From RZYX01 sp036654375 (GTDB lineage: Bacteria; Bacillota; Clostridia; Oscillospirales; Acutalibacteraceae), in NCBI GenBank assembly GCA_036654375.1, contig JAVVSD010000007.1, positions 17,789 to 81,788 on the forward strand: a DNA stretch of 64,000 nt, given 5' to 3'. Each line of letters starts with the position of its first letter. The first letter of the stretch is position 1. Under the pieces are notes generated by a model that did not search any database, was not told where the DNA came from, and saw only the letters and a program-made list of their open reading frames with translations. Made by a program: the position numbers and the translations under genes. This document shows, one piece after another, positions 35,193-43,808 of the stretch.

Positions 35193-36434
35193 TCACCTCA
35201 AATGACTTAAAGGATATGTTGCATGGTCGTCTTTGGCGTTAAGGTCAGACAATTCCTTGTCTGAAAACATAATTCCACGCTGGACAGAAGAATATCCAAA
35301 TTTTTTTCGAATAGAGTCAACCGTAAGCTCAAGCTCCTCGAGCCTTTCGGTCTTTATACTTTCGGGCAATAAAGACATCTGACAATTTGCATTTTCCACA
35401 AGGTCACAAGCACGCACTCCAATGCTTCGTATAGAATAAGGATAAGACATATTGTCTTTAAAAAGAGCGTATGCAACATCGGCAATAACGCTTGAAACGC
35501 ATACGGGAAAATCAAGCTTAATCTGTCTTTCAAAACTTATAAGATTGCTATCTCTTATTTGTATCTGAACAGTGCGACAAAGCAAGCCATATTCGCGAAG
35601 CCTTGTGGCAACACTTTCCGCCAAGGTATAGATGATTATTCTTACATCGTTGTCACAAATCAAATCTCGTGGAGCGGTGGTGGAGTTTCCAACGCTCTTG
35701 ATAAGCGTTTTCGCATCAATATTTTTAACTGGAGATGTGTCAATTCCGTTTGCAAAGTTCCAAATCATTGCTCCGTTTTTGCCCAATATATTGTAAAGAT
35801 ATTTTGCATCAGTGTGAGCCAACTCTCCAATAGTGAAGATACCGAATGAGTGCAGCTTGCTTGCGGTTTGATGTCCAACATAAAGCAAATCTGAAACAGG
35901 CAAAGGCCACACAATTTCTTTAAAATTGTGGCTGTATATTTCGGTCGTTGCGTCAGGCTTTTTCATGTCTGAGCCAAGCTTTGCAAAGATTTTATTATAA
36001 CTTACACCAACAGATGCGGTGATTCCAAGCTCATCTTTAACTCGTTGCCTCAGTGCGTCTGCAATCTCCTTGCCAGAGCCAAAAAGATTAACACTGCCCG
36101 TAACATCAAGCCAGTTTTCGTCCAGACCAAAAGCCTCGACTTGGTCAGTGTACTCGGAATATATCTCTCTTGCCATTGTAGAAAAATGCAGATATCTATC
36201 GTGATGTGGTTTGACAAAAACAATGTTAGGACACTTTTGCTGTGCCTGCCATAAAGCATCTCCAGTTTTAACACCATATTTTTTGGCAGACTCATTTTTG
36301 GCAAGCACAATTCCATGCCTAAGCTCTGGATCTCCGCAAACAGCCAAGGGCTTTTCTCGCAAAGACGGGTTATAAAGGCATTCAACGCTTGCATAAAAAT
36401 TATTCATATCAATATGTAAAATAACTCTGTCCAT
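35193..36434 (-). CDS. Y-family translesion DNA polymerase (DinB/UmuC type)
   Basis: Low-fidelity polymerase bypassing DNA damage. The 413 residues contain the catalytic N terminus HIDMNNFYASVE (Asp of motif I), the AKNESAKKYGVKTG stretch, and the second acidic motif AFGLDENWLDVT, which is closer to the UmuC-like Gram-positive group than to E. coli Pol IV (SIDE). A helix-hairpin-helix region follows (SVGNSTTAPRDL) and then the little-finger domain. The promoter carries a LexA box, which agrees with SOS control. Confidence 0.93.
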   Translation of the reverse strand: MDRVILHIDMNNFYASVECLYNPSLREKPLAVCGDPELRHGIVLAKNESAKKYGVKTGDALWQAQQKCPNIVFVKPHHDRYLHFSTMAREIYSEYTDQVEAFGLDENWLDVTGSVNLFGSGKEIADALRQRVKDELGITASVGVSYNKIFAKLGSDMKKPDATTEIYSHNFKEIVWPLPVSDLLYVGHQTASKLHSFGIFTIGELAHTDAKYLYNILGKNGAMIWNFANGIDTSPVKNIDAKTLIKSVGNSTTAPRDLICDNDVRIIIYTLAESVATRLREYGLLCRTVQIQIRDSNLISFERQIKLDFPVCVSSVIADVAYALFKDNMSYPYSIRSIGVRACDLVENANCQMSLLPESIKTERLEELELTVDSIRKKFGYSSVQRGIMFSDKELSDLNAKDDHATYPLSHLR

Positions 36435-36455
36435 TTCTACACCTTCAAGCCAGCA

Positions 36456-36469
36456 AGAACATTTGTTCT
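36456..36469. promoter_or_regulatory. LexA/DinR (SOS) operator of the Y-family polymerase
   Basis: AGAACATTTGTTCT is a perfect palindrome matching the Gram-positive SOS box core GAAC-N4-GTTC. It lies just downstream of the -10 box, over the transcription start. Confidence 0.88.
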
Positions 36470-36475
36470 AATAAC

Positions 36476-36504
36476 ATTATATGTTCAAATCAAGCAAAAG
36501 TCAA
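36476..36504 (-). promoter_or_regulatory. Sigma-A promoter of the Y-family polymerase operon
   Basis: Minus strand: TTGACT (36499-36504), 17 nt, TATAAT (36476-36481). Confidence 0.85.
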
Positions 36505-36555
36505 TTAGCAACTTTTGCCGAAAAACATATGATAAATATGTAAGAACTATTTTTT

Positions 36556-36637
36556 AAGCAAGACATACATTAAATAGATTATGCTTGCTTTTGTTAATAA
36601 ACCTGCTTTTTAAAAAAGTAAAAACATTAAAGCAGGT
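36556..36637. repeat. Two adjacent hairpins between dinB and the lysis genes
   Basis: AAGCAAG (36556-36562) pairs with CTTGCTT followed by TTG, and ACCTGCTTT (36601-36609) pairs perfectly with AAAGCAGGT (36629-36637). No gene reads into them from either side, so they may be leftovers of a larger element carrying the endolysin-holin pair. Confidence 0.5.
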
Positions 36638-36745
36638 ACAAAACAAAAAATTAGACCATTTAAATTTATACTACAAATTCATATAAATCCCGACAGGTAT
36701 AAAATCGGGTTTTATATCATTAATTAAAAGAAGGAGTGATTTGTA

Positions 36746-37459
36746 ATGAGCAAAATATCAAGCTTGATTTTTGAGGGAGCAGAACACTATATCACATCTC
36801 CTTTTGGAATAAGAACTCTGAATGGCAAAATAAATAATCATCAGGGTACAGATTACGCAACAAAAGGTAAAAAGCTGCCACAGTATGCAATAGAGAACGG
36901 ATATGTTTTTGAAGCTGCAAAATCGCGTAAAGACGGCGGAATCTATATTTGGATAATATATCCGGGAATAAAAAAAGCATTCCTACACTATCATTTGGAT
37001 AAATACGCAATAACATCAAAAAAAGCAGTGCAAAAAGGCACCCTTGTGGGGTACACTGGCAAAACGGGGTATGCAACAGGCATTCACTTGCATTTAGGTA
37101 TAAGAGATTTGTCAAGGCTTTCAGCTTCGCAGATAAAAAATATGACATGGGCATCACTTCGCACCTGTGCATATATTGACCCTGAAGTCTATTCGGCACG
37201 ATACAGCATAAATCCTTATAAATTACCCACAAGAGTTTTGAAAAAAGGCAACACTGGTGCTGATGTAAAGTGGGTTCAATGGGAACTTTCAGGAATGGGA
37301 TATAACATTGGCGCAGACGGAGTAGATGGGCATTTAGGCCCGATTACAACAGAGGCAATAAAGCAGTTCCAAAGGCAGCACAAAGACTTGAATGGAAAAC
37401 AACTTATTGATGATGGCTTTGCAGGTCCACTTACAGTGGCGGCAATTAAAAATGCTTAG
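36746..37459 (+). CDS. Endolysin-like M23 peptidase with peptidoglycan-binding domain
   Basis: 237 residues without signal peptide. The M23 (LytM) zinc peptidase domain covers residues 1-135, with ligands in NNHQGTDYA (His32, Asp36), HYH (81-83) and HLHLG (His114, His116). A PG_binding_1 domain follows from about residue 165 (GNTGADVKWVQWELSGMGY, FQRQH, DGFAGPLT). Lack of a signal peptide plus a holin directly downstream fits a phage lysin cutting stem-peptide cross-links. AAGGAG precedes the ATG. No other phage gene is nearby. Confidence 0.88.
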   Translation: MSKISSLIFEGAEHYITSPFGIRTLNGKINNHQGTDYATKGKKLPQYAIENGYVFEAAKSRKDGGIYIWIIYPGIKKAFLHYHLDKYAITSKKAVQKGTLVGYTGKTGYATGIHLHLGIRDLSRLSASQIKNMTWASLRTCAYIDPEVYSARYSINPYKLPTRVLKKGNTGADVKWVQWELSGMGYNIGADGVDGHLGPITTEAIKQFQRQHKDLNGKQLIDDGFAGPLTVAAIKNA

Positions 37460-37469
37460 GAGAATTGAT

Positions 37470-37703
37470 ATGCCAAAAATAGATACAATTGTTCGTGTCC
37501 TTATTCTGGTAGTTACACTTGTAAATGCAGTGCTTGCATTTCTTGGCAAAACCAAACTGGATATTGATGAAAACACAATTTATACACTTGCAACAATAAT
37601 ATCAACAGTTGCCGCCTCGCTGTGGGCAATGTGGAAAAACAATAGTTTTACTAAAGAAGCAAAGCAAGCCGACGAGTATTTAAAAGATTTAAAAACAGAA
37701 TAG
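37470..37703 (+). CDS. Phage holin, SPP1/phi-LC3-like family
   Basis: 77 residues with two membrane segments (IVRVLILVVTLVNAVLAFLG and ATIISTVAASLWAMW), the linker KTKLDIDENTIY, and the family motif WKNNSFTKEAKQADEYL. Holins of this group open the membrane so the lysin can reach the wall. The ATG at 37470 lies 7 nt after AGGAG, which overlaps the endolysin stop, so the two are coupled. Confidence 0.9.
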   Translation: MPKIDTIVRVLILVVTLVNAVLAFLGKTKLDIDENTIYTLATIISTVAASLWAMWKNNSFTKEAKQADEYLKDLKTE

Positions 37704-37718
37704 TAATAAAATAAAACA

Positions 37719-37743
37719 CAGGCAGGGGATTTTCCTCTGCCTG
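37719..37743 (+). terminator. Hairpin after the holin gene
   Basis: CAGGCAGGGG and CCTCTGCCTG pair (one G-T) around ATTTT; the T-tail is poor. Confidence 0.6.
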
Positions 37744-37895
37744 CAAATTTAAAAATCTCATCTCAACTATCATTTAATAATTGGCAAAGAAAAGGATAAA
37801 TTAATTAGTAAATAAAAGTAACAGCAAAAAATTCCACGAATGTTCAATCCAATATAAAAAAACTTTTATTATTTCTGAAAAGTGGAGTGCTATAT

Positions 37896-38057
37896 ATGAA
37901 AGAAATAACTGAGGCAGATGTGATTTCAAATTGTCTAAGGCTGGGAGATCTCGTGTTTTTGGAGCAAGATGATTTACTGACAAAACAGGCGAAGGATTAT
38001 ATTGAAAACAATGGAATGACCATTGTAAAAATCACATATGAGAATGCCAATGAGTAA
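37896..38057 (+). CDS. N-terminal part of a split EutT-like cobalamin adenosyltransferase
   Basis: 53 residues beginning MKEITEADVI and containing LLTKQAKDYIENNGMTIVKI. This matches the start of EutT/EutQ-type proteins, which begin with ITEA and have LTPxAxxxLxxxxIxI. The stop TAA overlaps the start region of the following gene by 8 nt (ATGAGTAA). GGAGTGC lies about eight nt before the ATG. Together with the next gene it accounts for most of one EutT protein. No frameshift site is obvious, so it may be a natural split or a decayed gene. Confidence 0.65.
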   Translation: MKEITEADVISNCLRLGDLVFLEQDDLLTKQAKDYIENNGMTIVKITYENANE

Positions 38058-38616
38058 GCAGATATACAAAGATAGTTTTGATGATGGAAAACAAGAACTT
38101 AAAGAAAATTTAGAGATTATGACACAGCTCAGGGATAATATTCTTGTGCCAAAAAACTGTGCAAGAATAAAATATCGTGGAATGCTTGACTATGCTCAAG
38201 CTAAGACTGTTGAAGTTCAGGCGATGGCTGAACAGGAAGGGTTAGTATCTGTTTCTGACGATTTGCAGTCTGTGCTATCTTTGTTAAGAAAGCTAATGTC
38301 TTGCGATGTCTTTGATTCTCCACTCGGAAAATTTGAAATATTTGGGCTTGAAGAAAAAGGGATAAGAGAAATTTCGCACAACCCTTTAAAATATTATGGC
38401 ATTGACCATCTTATGCCTGACTGCAAATATGGATTGTTATGTGCAGCGGTTAATGTGCTGAGAACAGTGGTAAGGCAAACGGAGATTTTTGCAATTGATG
38501 CCTATGTTGTCGATGAAGAGATTGGTCACAAGGATTTGATTTGTGCATTAAACAGAATTAGCAGTGCGGTATACATTATATATTGCAGATTGATATCGGG
38601 ATTTTATAAGAGTTAA
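38050..38616 (+). CDS. EutT-family cob(I)alamin adenosyltransferase, catalytic part
   Basis: 188 residues. EutT makes adenosylcobalamin from ATP and reduced B12, supplying radical B12 enzymes such as ethanolamine ammonia-lyase. Matching landmarks: ARIKYRGMLDYAQAK, DSPLGKFEIFGL, REISHNPLKYYGIDHLMPD, LRTVVRQTE and ALNRISSAVYIIYCR. The Cys-rich metal motif (CCxxC) known from E. coli EutT is absent. The chosen ATG at 38050 overlaps the N-terminal ORF; in-frame ATGs at 38038 and 38044 are equally possible. No B12-dependent enzyme or eut gene is in the window. Confidence 0.75.
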   Translation: MSKQIYKDSFDDGKQELKENLEIMTQLRDNILVPKNCARIKYRGMLDYAQAKTVEVQAMAEQEGLVSVSDDLQSVLSLLRKLMSCDVFDSPLGKFEIFGLEEKGIREISHNPLKYYGIDHLMPDCKYGLLCAAVNVLRTVVRQTEIFAIDAYVVDEEIGHKDLICALNRISSAVYIIYCRLISGFYKS

Positions 38617-38661
38617 AATAAGAGTAAAGCGTTACCTAATAAAATACTCACAGCAAAAAAT

Positions 38662-38709
38662 AAAGATGCACAAAGTCCTCTAATTAAAAGGGCGATGTGC
38701 ATCTTTTTA
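38662..38709. terminator. Bidirectional terminator between EutT-like and DUF1858 genes
   Basis: AAGATGCACA and TGTGCATCTT form the stem, with inner CCTC/AGGG pairing; TTTTT follows on the plus strand and T-rich sequence on the minus. Confidence 0.85.
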
Positions 38710-38784
38710 AAAGCTATTTATAAATTATGTGTCCGTTATAAGATAAGGCAAATAATAAAATAAAAAATGCCAAATGCTGTTTAA

Positions 38785-38997
38785 TTATGCTTCGTTGATT
38801 TCTTTAAGTAGCTCATCTAATTTCTCGATCGAAAGACCAACCTGTGTGATATGTGTAAGCTTTTCGAGTTTAAACTTTTTAACCATTTTTATTGCAGGGT
38901 TTTTTGTAATTCCAGGGCTGAATCTTTCAATAACTTCAACTGCCTTTGGGTCTTTTAGTAATTCATCTACTGTTGTGTCATGAGTGTAATTTGCCAT
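38785..38997 (-). CDS. Small DUF1858-like protein
   Basis: 70 residues, all helical in appearance. The N terminus HDTTVDELLKDPKAVEVIERF resembles the DUF1858 pattern (TVxELLxxxPEAxxVLxxF) seen in small proteins beside redox enzymes. Its charged C-terminal helix is KLDELLKEINEA. It lies 79 nt downstream of the FGGY kinase on the same strand and may share its transcript. Confidence 0.7.
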   Translation of the reverse strand: MANYTHDTTVDELLKDPKAVEVIERFSPGITKNPAIKMVKKFKLEKLTHITQVGLSIEKLDELLKEINEA

Positions 38998-39076
38998 AAT
39001 AATCGACTCCTTTAAAATAATAAAATTTAAATATACAAACTCGCTTTAACAAAACTATTTATGCGAGGTACGAGCA

Positions 39077-40666
39077 TTACATAATCGGTTTGGTGGTGTC
39101 GTTCTTAATGATGTCATTAAGATTTTCATATAAATGAACCAAGTTGTCAAATATCTTGCAATAAACCTCTGAATAAAGGCGAAGATATGTCTGATGTTCC
39201 TTTTCATTTGGAAGAAACTCATCTTTGATTTTTACCATAGTCTGTTGGGCTTCTTTGGCGTCTTTATAAATTCCCATTGTAACGAAAGCCAGAATAGAAC
39301 TGCCAAGCCCACAGACCTCGTGAGTCTGAATGCGATATACAGGCAATCCCATCATGTCAGCTGTTATCTGGCAAATTTCAGAACTGTTACTGCCACCGCC
39401 TGCAACGAATATCTTTTTTACCTTAAGCTTTCCGGTCTTTTCAATAAATTCCAAGCCCTCCATAAGGCTAAAGCCTATACCTTCGATTATCGCACGATAA
39501 AGATGGATTCGAGTATGTACATCTGAAAATCCAATAATTGAACCTTTGGCGTGAGGAGTAATTGCATCAGGTGTAAAGGTTGGTTGCATTACAAGCCCGT
39601 TACAACCTGCCGGAATTTCCCTTAGGCGTTCGTTCAAAAGTGCCTCTGCGGAACAGCCCAATCTCTGAGCTTCCTCCACCTCTTTTGATGCAAATTCTTT
39701 TTTGAACCAGGAGATAAGCCAATATCCACGAAAGGTTTCCATTTCTGGCAAATAGGCACTTGTAAGAGAGGTGTATGGTGGCAAAACGGATTTGATTGGG
39801 AAATATCGATTTGTGTGAACTTCTATTGTTGCAGTAGTTCCAAGGCTGATGGCGGCAGAGCTTTCATCATCGCAGGAAAGCCCAAATGTTTCACACGCCT
39901 TGTCCGAACCCGTAACGACAAATGGTAAGCCTTCAGGAATACCTGTTGCTTCTGAGGTCTGCTTTGTGATATTTCCGATTATTTCGCCAGGGCTTACAAG
40001 GTCAACCAGCTTGTCGTCCTCCATAAGGTAGACGGCTCTGCGAATATCATTTTTACCTAACCAGTTGCGGGTTTTGCTGTCATACGGAAGAACTCCGCAC
40101 ATATTTGCGCAAGAGTCTTTCATGCTTCCACAAAACTTAAAGTTAAAATATGTTGAAAGCAGTACGAATTTATATGTTTTATGCCAAATATCTGGTTGAT
40201 TTTTAATTATCCAGTTGGCTGCTAATTGGCTTCTCAGTGTTTCAGCAACTTGTGAAAGTCCAGCAACTTTAAATGCCGCTGCATTTTTCCATGGCATCGG
40301 TGGGAGGTCAGTAGCCTTTCGCTTGTCAAGCCACACAACAGCATTGCGAAGTGCATTGCCATCCTTATCAAGGCAGATTGTTGTCGCTCTAATACAGGTG
40401 CAGGTAACAGCTATAATATCATTCCACAGCTCTTCATGCGTTTCCTTAAGCTGAAGGCTGACTTCACACATAGTATTCCAATAAAAATTGGGGTCTTGCT
40501 CAGCCCAGTCTGGGTGAGGAGATACATAAGGCTTTTCATAGGATTTTTGTGCTTTGCAAAGAATATTTCCTTTTTTGTCAACCAGCATTACTCTGGCACT
40601 CTGCGTACCAACATCAAATGTGAGTACTAATGGGTTTTGCTTGTTTTGCAGACTCAGTTGTTGCAT
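39077..40666 (-). CDS. FGGY-family carbohydrate/polyol kinase
   Basis: Phosphorylates a sugar or polyol at the expense of ATP. The 529 residues have the first ATPase phosphate loop TFDVGTQSARVMLVD, the acidic VVWLDKRKA, the FGGY_C domain with GSDKACETFGL and SLGTTATIEVH, and the adenosine motif FVAGGGSNSSEICQITADMMG. It resembles xylulokinase/glycerol/erythritol kinases without clear assignment. It is divergent from the YhfZ-like regulator and the flavoprotein operon containing GlpA/GlpB-like enzymes, so its product may be the polyol phosphate they oxidise. AGGAGG precedes the ATG. Confidence 0.88.
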   Translation of the reverse strand: MQQLSLQNKQNPLVLTFDVGTQSARVMLVDKKGNILCKAQKSYEKPYVSPHPDWAEQDPNFYWNTMCEVSLQLKETHEELWNDIIAVTCTCIRATTICLDKDGNALRNAVVWLDKRKATDLPPMPWKNAAAFKVAGLSQVAETLRSQLAANWIIKNQPDIWHKTYKFVLLSTYFNFKFCGSMKDSCANMCGVLPYDSKTRNWLGKNDIRRAVYLMEDDKLVDLVSPGEIIGNITKQTSEATGIPEGLPFVVTGSDKACETFGLSCDDESSAAISLGTTATIEVHTNRYFPIKSVLPPYTSLTSAYLPEMETFRGYWLISWFKKEFASKEVEEAQRLGCSAEALLNERLREIPAGCNGLVMQPTFTPDAITPHAKGSIIGFSDVHTRIHLYRAIIEGIGFSLMEGLEFIEKTGKLKVKKIFVAGGGSNSSEICQITADMMGLPVYRIQTHEVCGLGSSILAFVTMGIYKDAKEAQQTMVKIKDEFLPNEKEHQTYLRLYSEVYCKIFDNLVHLYENLNDIIKNDTTKPIM

Positions 40667-40685
40667 TACTTTTCCTCCTAAGTTG

Positions 40686-40852
40686 TTTATGTCAAATATT
40701 AAAATATAATATTTATGTCCCTATTTAATGCTTAAAATTATAGTCAAAAAATACATATGCTTATAAAAAGATAATACACTTTACTGTACATAAAAACAAT
40801 ATAAATTTGTAAAAATGTACTAATAAACAAAACATTGACATAAAAATTATGT
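40686..40852. promoter_or_regulatory. Repeated TTTATGTC / GACATAAA motifs in the divergent control region
   Basis: TTTATGTC occurs at 40686-40693 and 40712-40719, its complement at 40837-40844, and a one-mismatch copy (TACATAAA) at 40787-40794. The copy at 40837 is part of a palindrome ACATAA-aaa-TTATGT (40838-40852). They are candidate sites for the YhfZ-like regulator between the kinase and the redox operon. Confidence 0.5.
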
Positions 40853-40883
40853 AAAAAACACAAAAAATAATTGTTAAAAGTTA

Positions 40884-40912
40884 TGGACAATCAAATGAAA
40901 GGATTATATAAT
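40884..40912 (+). promoter_or_regulatory. Sigma-A promoter of the regulator and redox operon
   Basis: TGGACA (40884-40889), 17 nt, TATAAT (40907-40912), about 70 nt before the regulator gene. Confidence 0.75.
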
Positions 40913-40987
40913 ATAAAATAAGTACAAAAAAAAATATATATAAAGTTATGAAAATTTTATGCGATTATTTTTCAAGGAGAGTAATTT

Positions 40988-41953
40988 ATGATTGAAACGC
41001 CATATCGAAAAGACTGGCAAGTAAGCACAAGAATTGCAAGGGGAATGCTTGGAACAGAAATTGGAACTCGAGTGCCAACAATCAGCGAATATGCTCAAAC
41101 ATTTACTTGCTCTCGAGGCATTGTTCAAAATGCACTTGCAATGTTGCACGACAGTGAAGCAATACAGCTAAACAAGCAGGGCAAAAGAGGCTCATTTTTA
41201 ACATTTAAAGATGAAAAAAAGCTAATCGAATATTCAGGGATAAATTACATAACAGCATCAATGTCGCTTCCATTAAATATGCATATGGCAGGGCTGGCAA
41301 CAGGCATATGCCAAGCAATGGGAAGGTGCAAAGTGCCATTTACCTTTGCATTTGTGCAAGGCTCAAAAAACCGAGTAGATGCACTGACAAGAGGGGTTTA
41401 TGATTTTGTAGTTACAACCCATTACACGGCAAAGGAATATACAGCGCTCAATAATCAAATTGAAATGGCATTTCCGCTTGTGGATTGCGAATACTCGCCA
41501 CCATATAAATTGTATATAAATCGACCAAACCTTACAGATATTCAGGACGGAATGACAGTAGCAATAGATTATTCCAGCACAGACCATGCAGAGCTTACAA
41601 AAATGGCGTGTGAGGGTAAAAATGTCAAGTTTATGGAAATGCCATATATAACTGCAAATTTTGCCTTTTATACAGGACAAGTAGATTGCATGGTTTTTCG
41701 TGACGGCATTGAGCAGAGCCAACAAAACCTGCTTAACTTTGCACTCAAAAGCCAAAATTGTGTTTCAACATCGGAGATAAGTGCAATACCGATTTCACAG
41801 TGTATAGCCTCCGATATGCAGCTTCCTGTTGTCCTTATAAATCGTAATAATGTTGGTATAGCAGGAGTTATTAAAAATTACCTTTCAGGGAATTTAGTAG
41901 GCTATGTTCAGGAGCGTGTAATAGGCGGACAAATGGCACCGCAGTTTTTTTAA
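40988..41953 (+). CDS. GntR/YhfZ-like transcriptional regulator
   Basis: 321 residues. An N-terminal winged helix (about 10-75; VPTISEYAQTFTCSRGIVQNAL) is joined to a C-terminal periplasmic-binding-protein-like ligand domain (about 85-320), the layout of YhfZ-type regulators. The ligand is probably a metabolite of the pathway encoded next door. AAGGAG lies 9 nt before the ATG. First gene of the long plus-strand operon; it likely acts on the repeated GACATAAA motifs upstream. Confidence 0.75.
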   Translation: MIETPYRKDWQVSTRIARGMLGTEIGTRVPTISEYAQTFTCSRGIVQNALAMLHDSEAIQLNKQGKRGSFLTFKDEKKLIEYSGINYITASMSLPLNMHMAGLATGICQAMGRCKVPFTFAFVQGSKNRVDALTRGVYDFVVTTHYTAKEYTALNNQIEMAFPLVDCEYSPPYKLYINRPNLTDIQDGMTVAIDYSSTDHAELTKMACEGKNVKFMEMPYITANFAFYTGQVDCMVFRDGIEQSQQNLLNFALKSQNCVSTSEISAIPISQCIASDMQLPVVLINRNNVGIAGVIKNYLSGNLVGYVQERVIGGQMAPQFF

Positions 41954-42032
41954 TCTGAAATGCAAAGATGAGATGAAGCGGCTGAAATCAGGAGATATAG
42001 ATGTTGAATTAAGTTCTATTAGGGGGATATAA

Positions 42033-43808
42033 ATGGCAATAGAAGAAATTAAAAAAGCATTAAAAAAAGCATTTCCCACCGCGGTATTGGAAATGGAACT
42101 TAATGAAAGAGGGATTTTAACTTTAACAGGTGAATGCTCCGAGTGGAAGGAAGTAGTAGCCGTTGGCCATAAGGCTGCAAAGCAAAAAGGCGTTAAAAAT
42201 GTGGTCAACAAATTGAGTGTACCCGGACTGCAAATTCCAAAAAAGGATTATTCAGAGTTGCGGGCAATGGGTGAAAATGCTGGTTTGATTGACGATGTTG
42301 ATGTTGTAATTATCGGAGCGGGTATATCTGGCTGCGGAATTGCAAGAGAACTTTCAAAGTACAGGCTTAACATTCTCGTGGTTGAAATGTCAGATGATGT
42401 TGCAACTGGTGCAACCAAGGCAAACAACGGAAATATACACCCAGGCTATGCCGTAAAGCCGGGAACATTAAAGGCAAAGCTCAATGTTGAGGGCAACCGA
42501 ATGTATACAAAGTGGGCAGAGGATTTGGGTTTTGACCTTCAGCGTTGTGGTGCAATGGGATTTGTCACAAGCAATATACTTAAACCTGCTTTAAGGGTAG
42601 TGTATAAAAAGGCTGTAAAAAATGGTGTGGATGGGGTTGAGCTTGTAAACGGCAAAAGAGCCTGTGAGCTTGAGCCTGGGCTTAATCAAAACGGTTTGGG
42701 AAAAGATGTAAAGCTTGCACTTTGGCTTCCAAGCATGGGTCTGGTTGAGCCATATCAAGTTGCAGTGGCACTTGCAGAAAATGCGGCAAGCAATGGAGTT
42801 CACTTTCGCTTTAACTGCACTGTTGCTGATGTGCTTGTGGAGAATGGTAAGGTAGGCGGAATAGTGACCGACAAAGGAACTATAAAAGCAAAATACATAA
42901 TAAATTGTGCAGGGGTTTATGCAGACGAGATTTCTGCAATGGCAAATGATGAGTGCTATACAATTCATGCACGCAAGGGAGTTATTGCAATTCTGGACAA
43001 AGCAAAGAAGCCAGAATATGAAGCACTTTGTGAGCATATATCGTTTGAAACGGTTAAACTGACTATTAAAAATATGAACGCAGAAACCAAGGGTGGCGGA
43101 ATGTGTCACACACCAGAACAAAATATTTTGATGGGACCATCTGCAAAAGAAATTCCAGACAAGGAAGACCGTTCAACCTCGGCGCAAGAATTATCATATG
43201 CCATGGGCAGAGGCGATGGGAATGTTGGATACGGAGATATAATCAGATTTTTTGCTGGAGTTCGTCCAGCAGACTACAAAGAGGATTTCTTCATTGAGAT
43301 GTCGCCTGTAACAAACGGATTTATAAATGTTGGAGCTATTCAGTCACCTGGGCTTGCATCTGCACCGGCAATTGCAAAAATGGTGGAGGAAATAATAAAT
43401 AAAGATGCAAAGGAAAAAGGTAACTCACTTGAAATAAAGAATGACTGGCAACCAATTAGAAAAGAAAAGCCTGCTTTTCGCAATATGAGCAGGGAAGAAC
43501 AGGATAAATTAATTAAGAAAGATGCAAGCTATGGCAAAATAGTTTGCAGATGTGAAAGTATAACCGAAGGAGAAATTCTTGACGCTATTCACTCGCCGGT
43601 ACCTCCAGCATCAATTGATGCTATAAAGCGGAGAACAAGAGCGGGAATGGGGCGTTGCCAGGGTGGATTTTGCCAGCCTCGTGTGCTTGAAATTTTGGCT
43701 CGAGAGCAGGGCAAAAACTGGATAGATATTACTTTAAACGGCGAAGGTACCAATGTGCTTCTAAAGGAAAACCGTCGACAGTTATATTCCGAGGAGGTAG
43801 CAAAATGA
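42033..43808 (+). CDS. GlpA-like FAD oxidoreductase with BON-like and [2Fe-2S] domains
   Basis: 591 residues in three parts: a BON-like domain (1-66), a DAO-type FAD domain (about 90-450) with VVIIGAGISGCGIARELS and TGATKANNGNIHPGY, and a C-terminal BFD-type [2Fe-2S] domain with CRCESITEGEI and GRCQGGFCQPR. This is the architecture of anaerobic glycerol-3-phosphate dehydrogenase large subunits and relatives. With the overlapping GlpB-like and DUF1667 genes it should form one membrane-peripheral complex oxidising glycerol-3-phosphate or a similar polyol phosphate. A strong AGGGGGAT site precedes the ATG. Confidence 0.87.
   Translation: MAIEEIKKALKKAFPTAVLEMELNERGILTLTGECSEWKEVVAVGHKAAKQKGVKNVVNKLSVPGLQIPKKDYSELRAMGENAGLIDDVDVVIIGAGISGCGIARELSKYRLNILVVEMSDDVATGATKANNGNIHPGYAVKPGTLKAKLNVEGNRMYTKWAEDLGFDLQRCGAMGFVTSNILKPALRVVYKKAVKNGVDGVELVNGKRACELEPGLNQNGLGKDVKLALWLPSMGLVEPYQVAVALAENAASNGVHFRFNCTVADVLVENGKVGGIVTDKGTIKAKYIINCAGVYADEISAMANDECYTIHARKGVIAILDKAKKPEYEALCEHISFETVKLTIKNMNAETKGGGMCHTPEQNILMGPSAKEIPDKEDRSTSAQELSYAMGRGDGNVGYGDIIRFFAGVRPADYKEDFFIEMSPVTNGFINVGAIQSPGLASAPAIAKMVEEIINKDAKEKGNSLEIKNDWQPIRKEKPAFRNMSREEQDKLIKKDASYGKIVCRCESITEGEILDAIHSPVPPASIDAIKRRTRAGMGRCQGGFCQPRVLEILAREQGKNWIDITLNGEGTNVLLKENRRQLYSEEVAK

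Noticed and set aside
42591..43121. 176-codon minus-strand frame inside the GlpA-like gene
   Set aside because: Cys/Phe/Tyr-rich shadow of a conserved flavoprotein; no start context.
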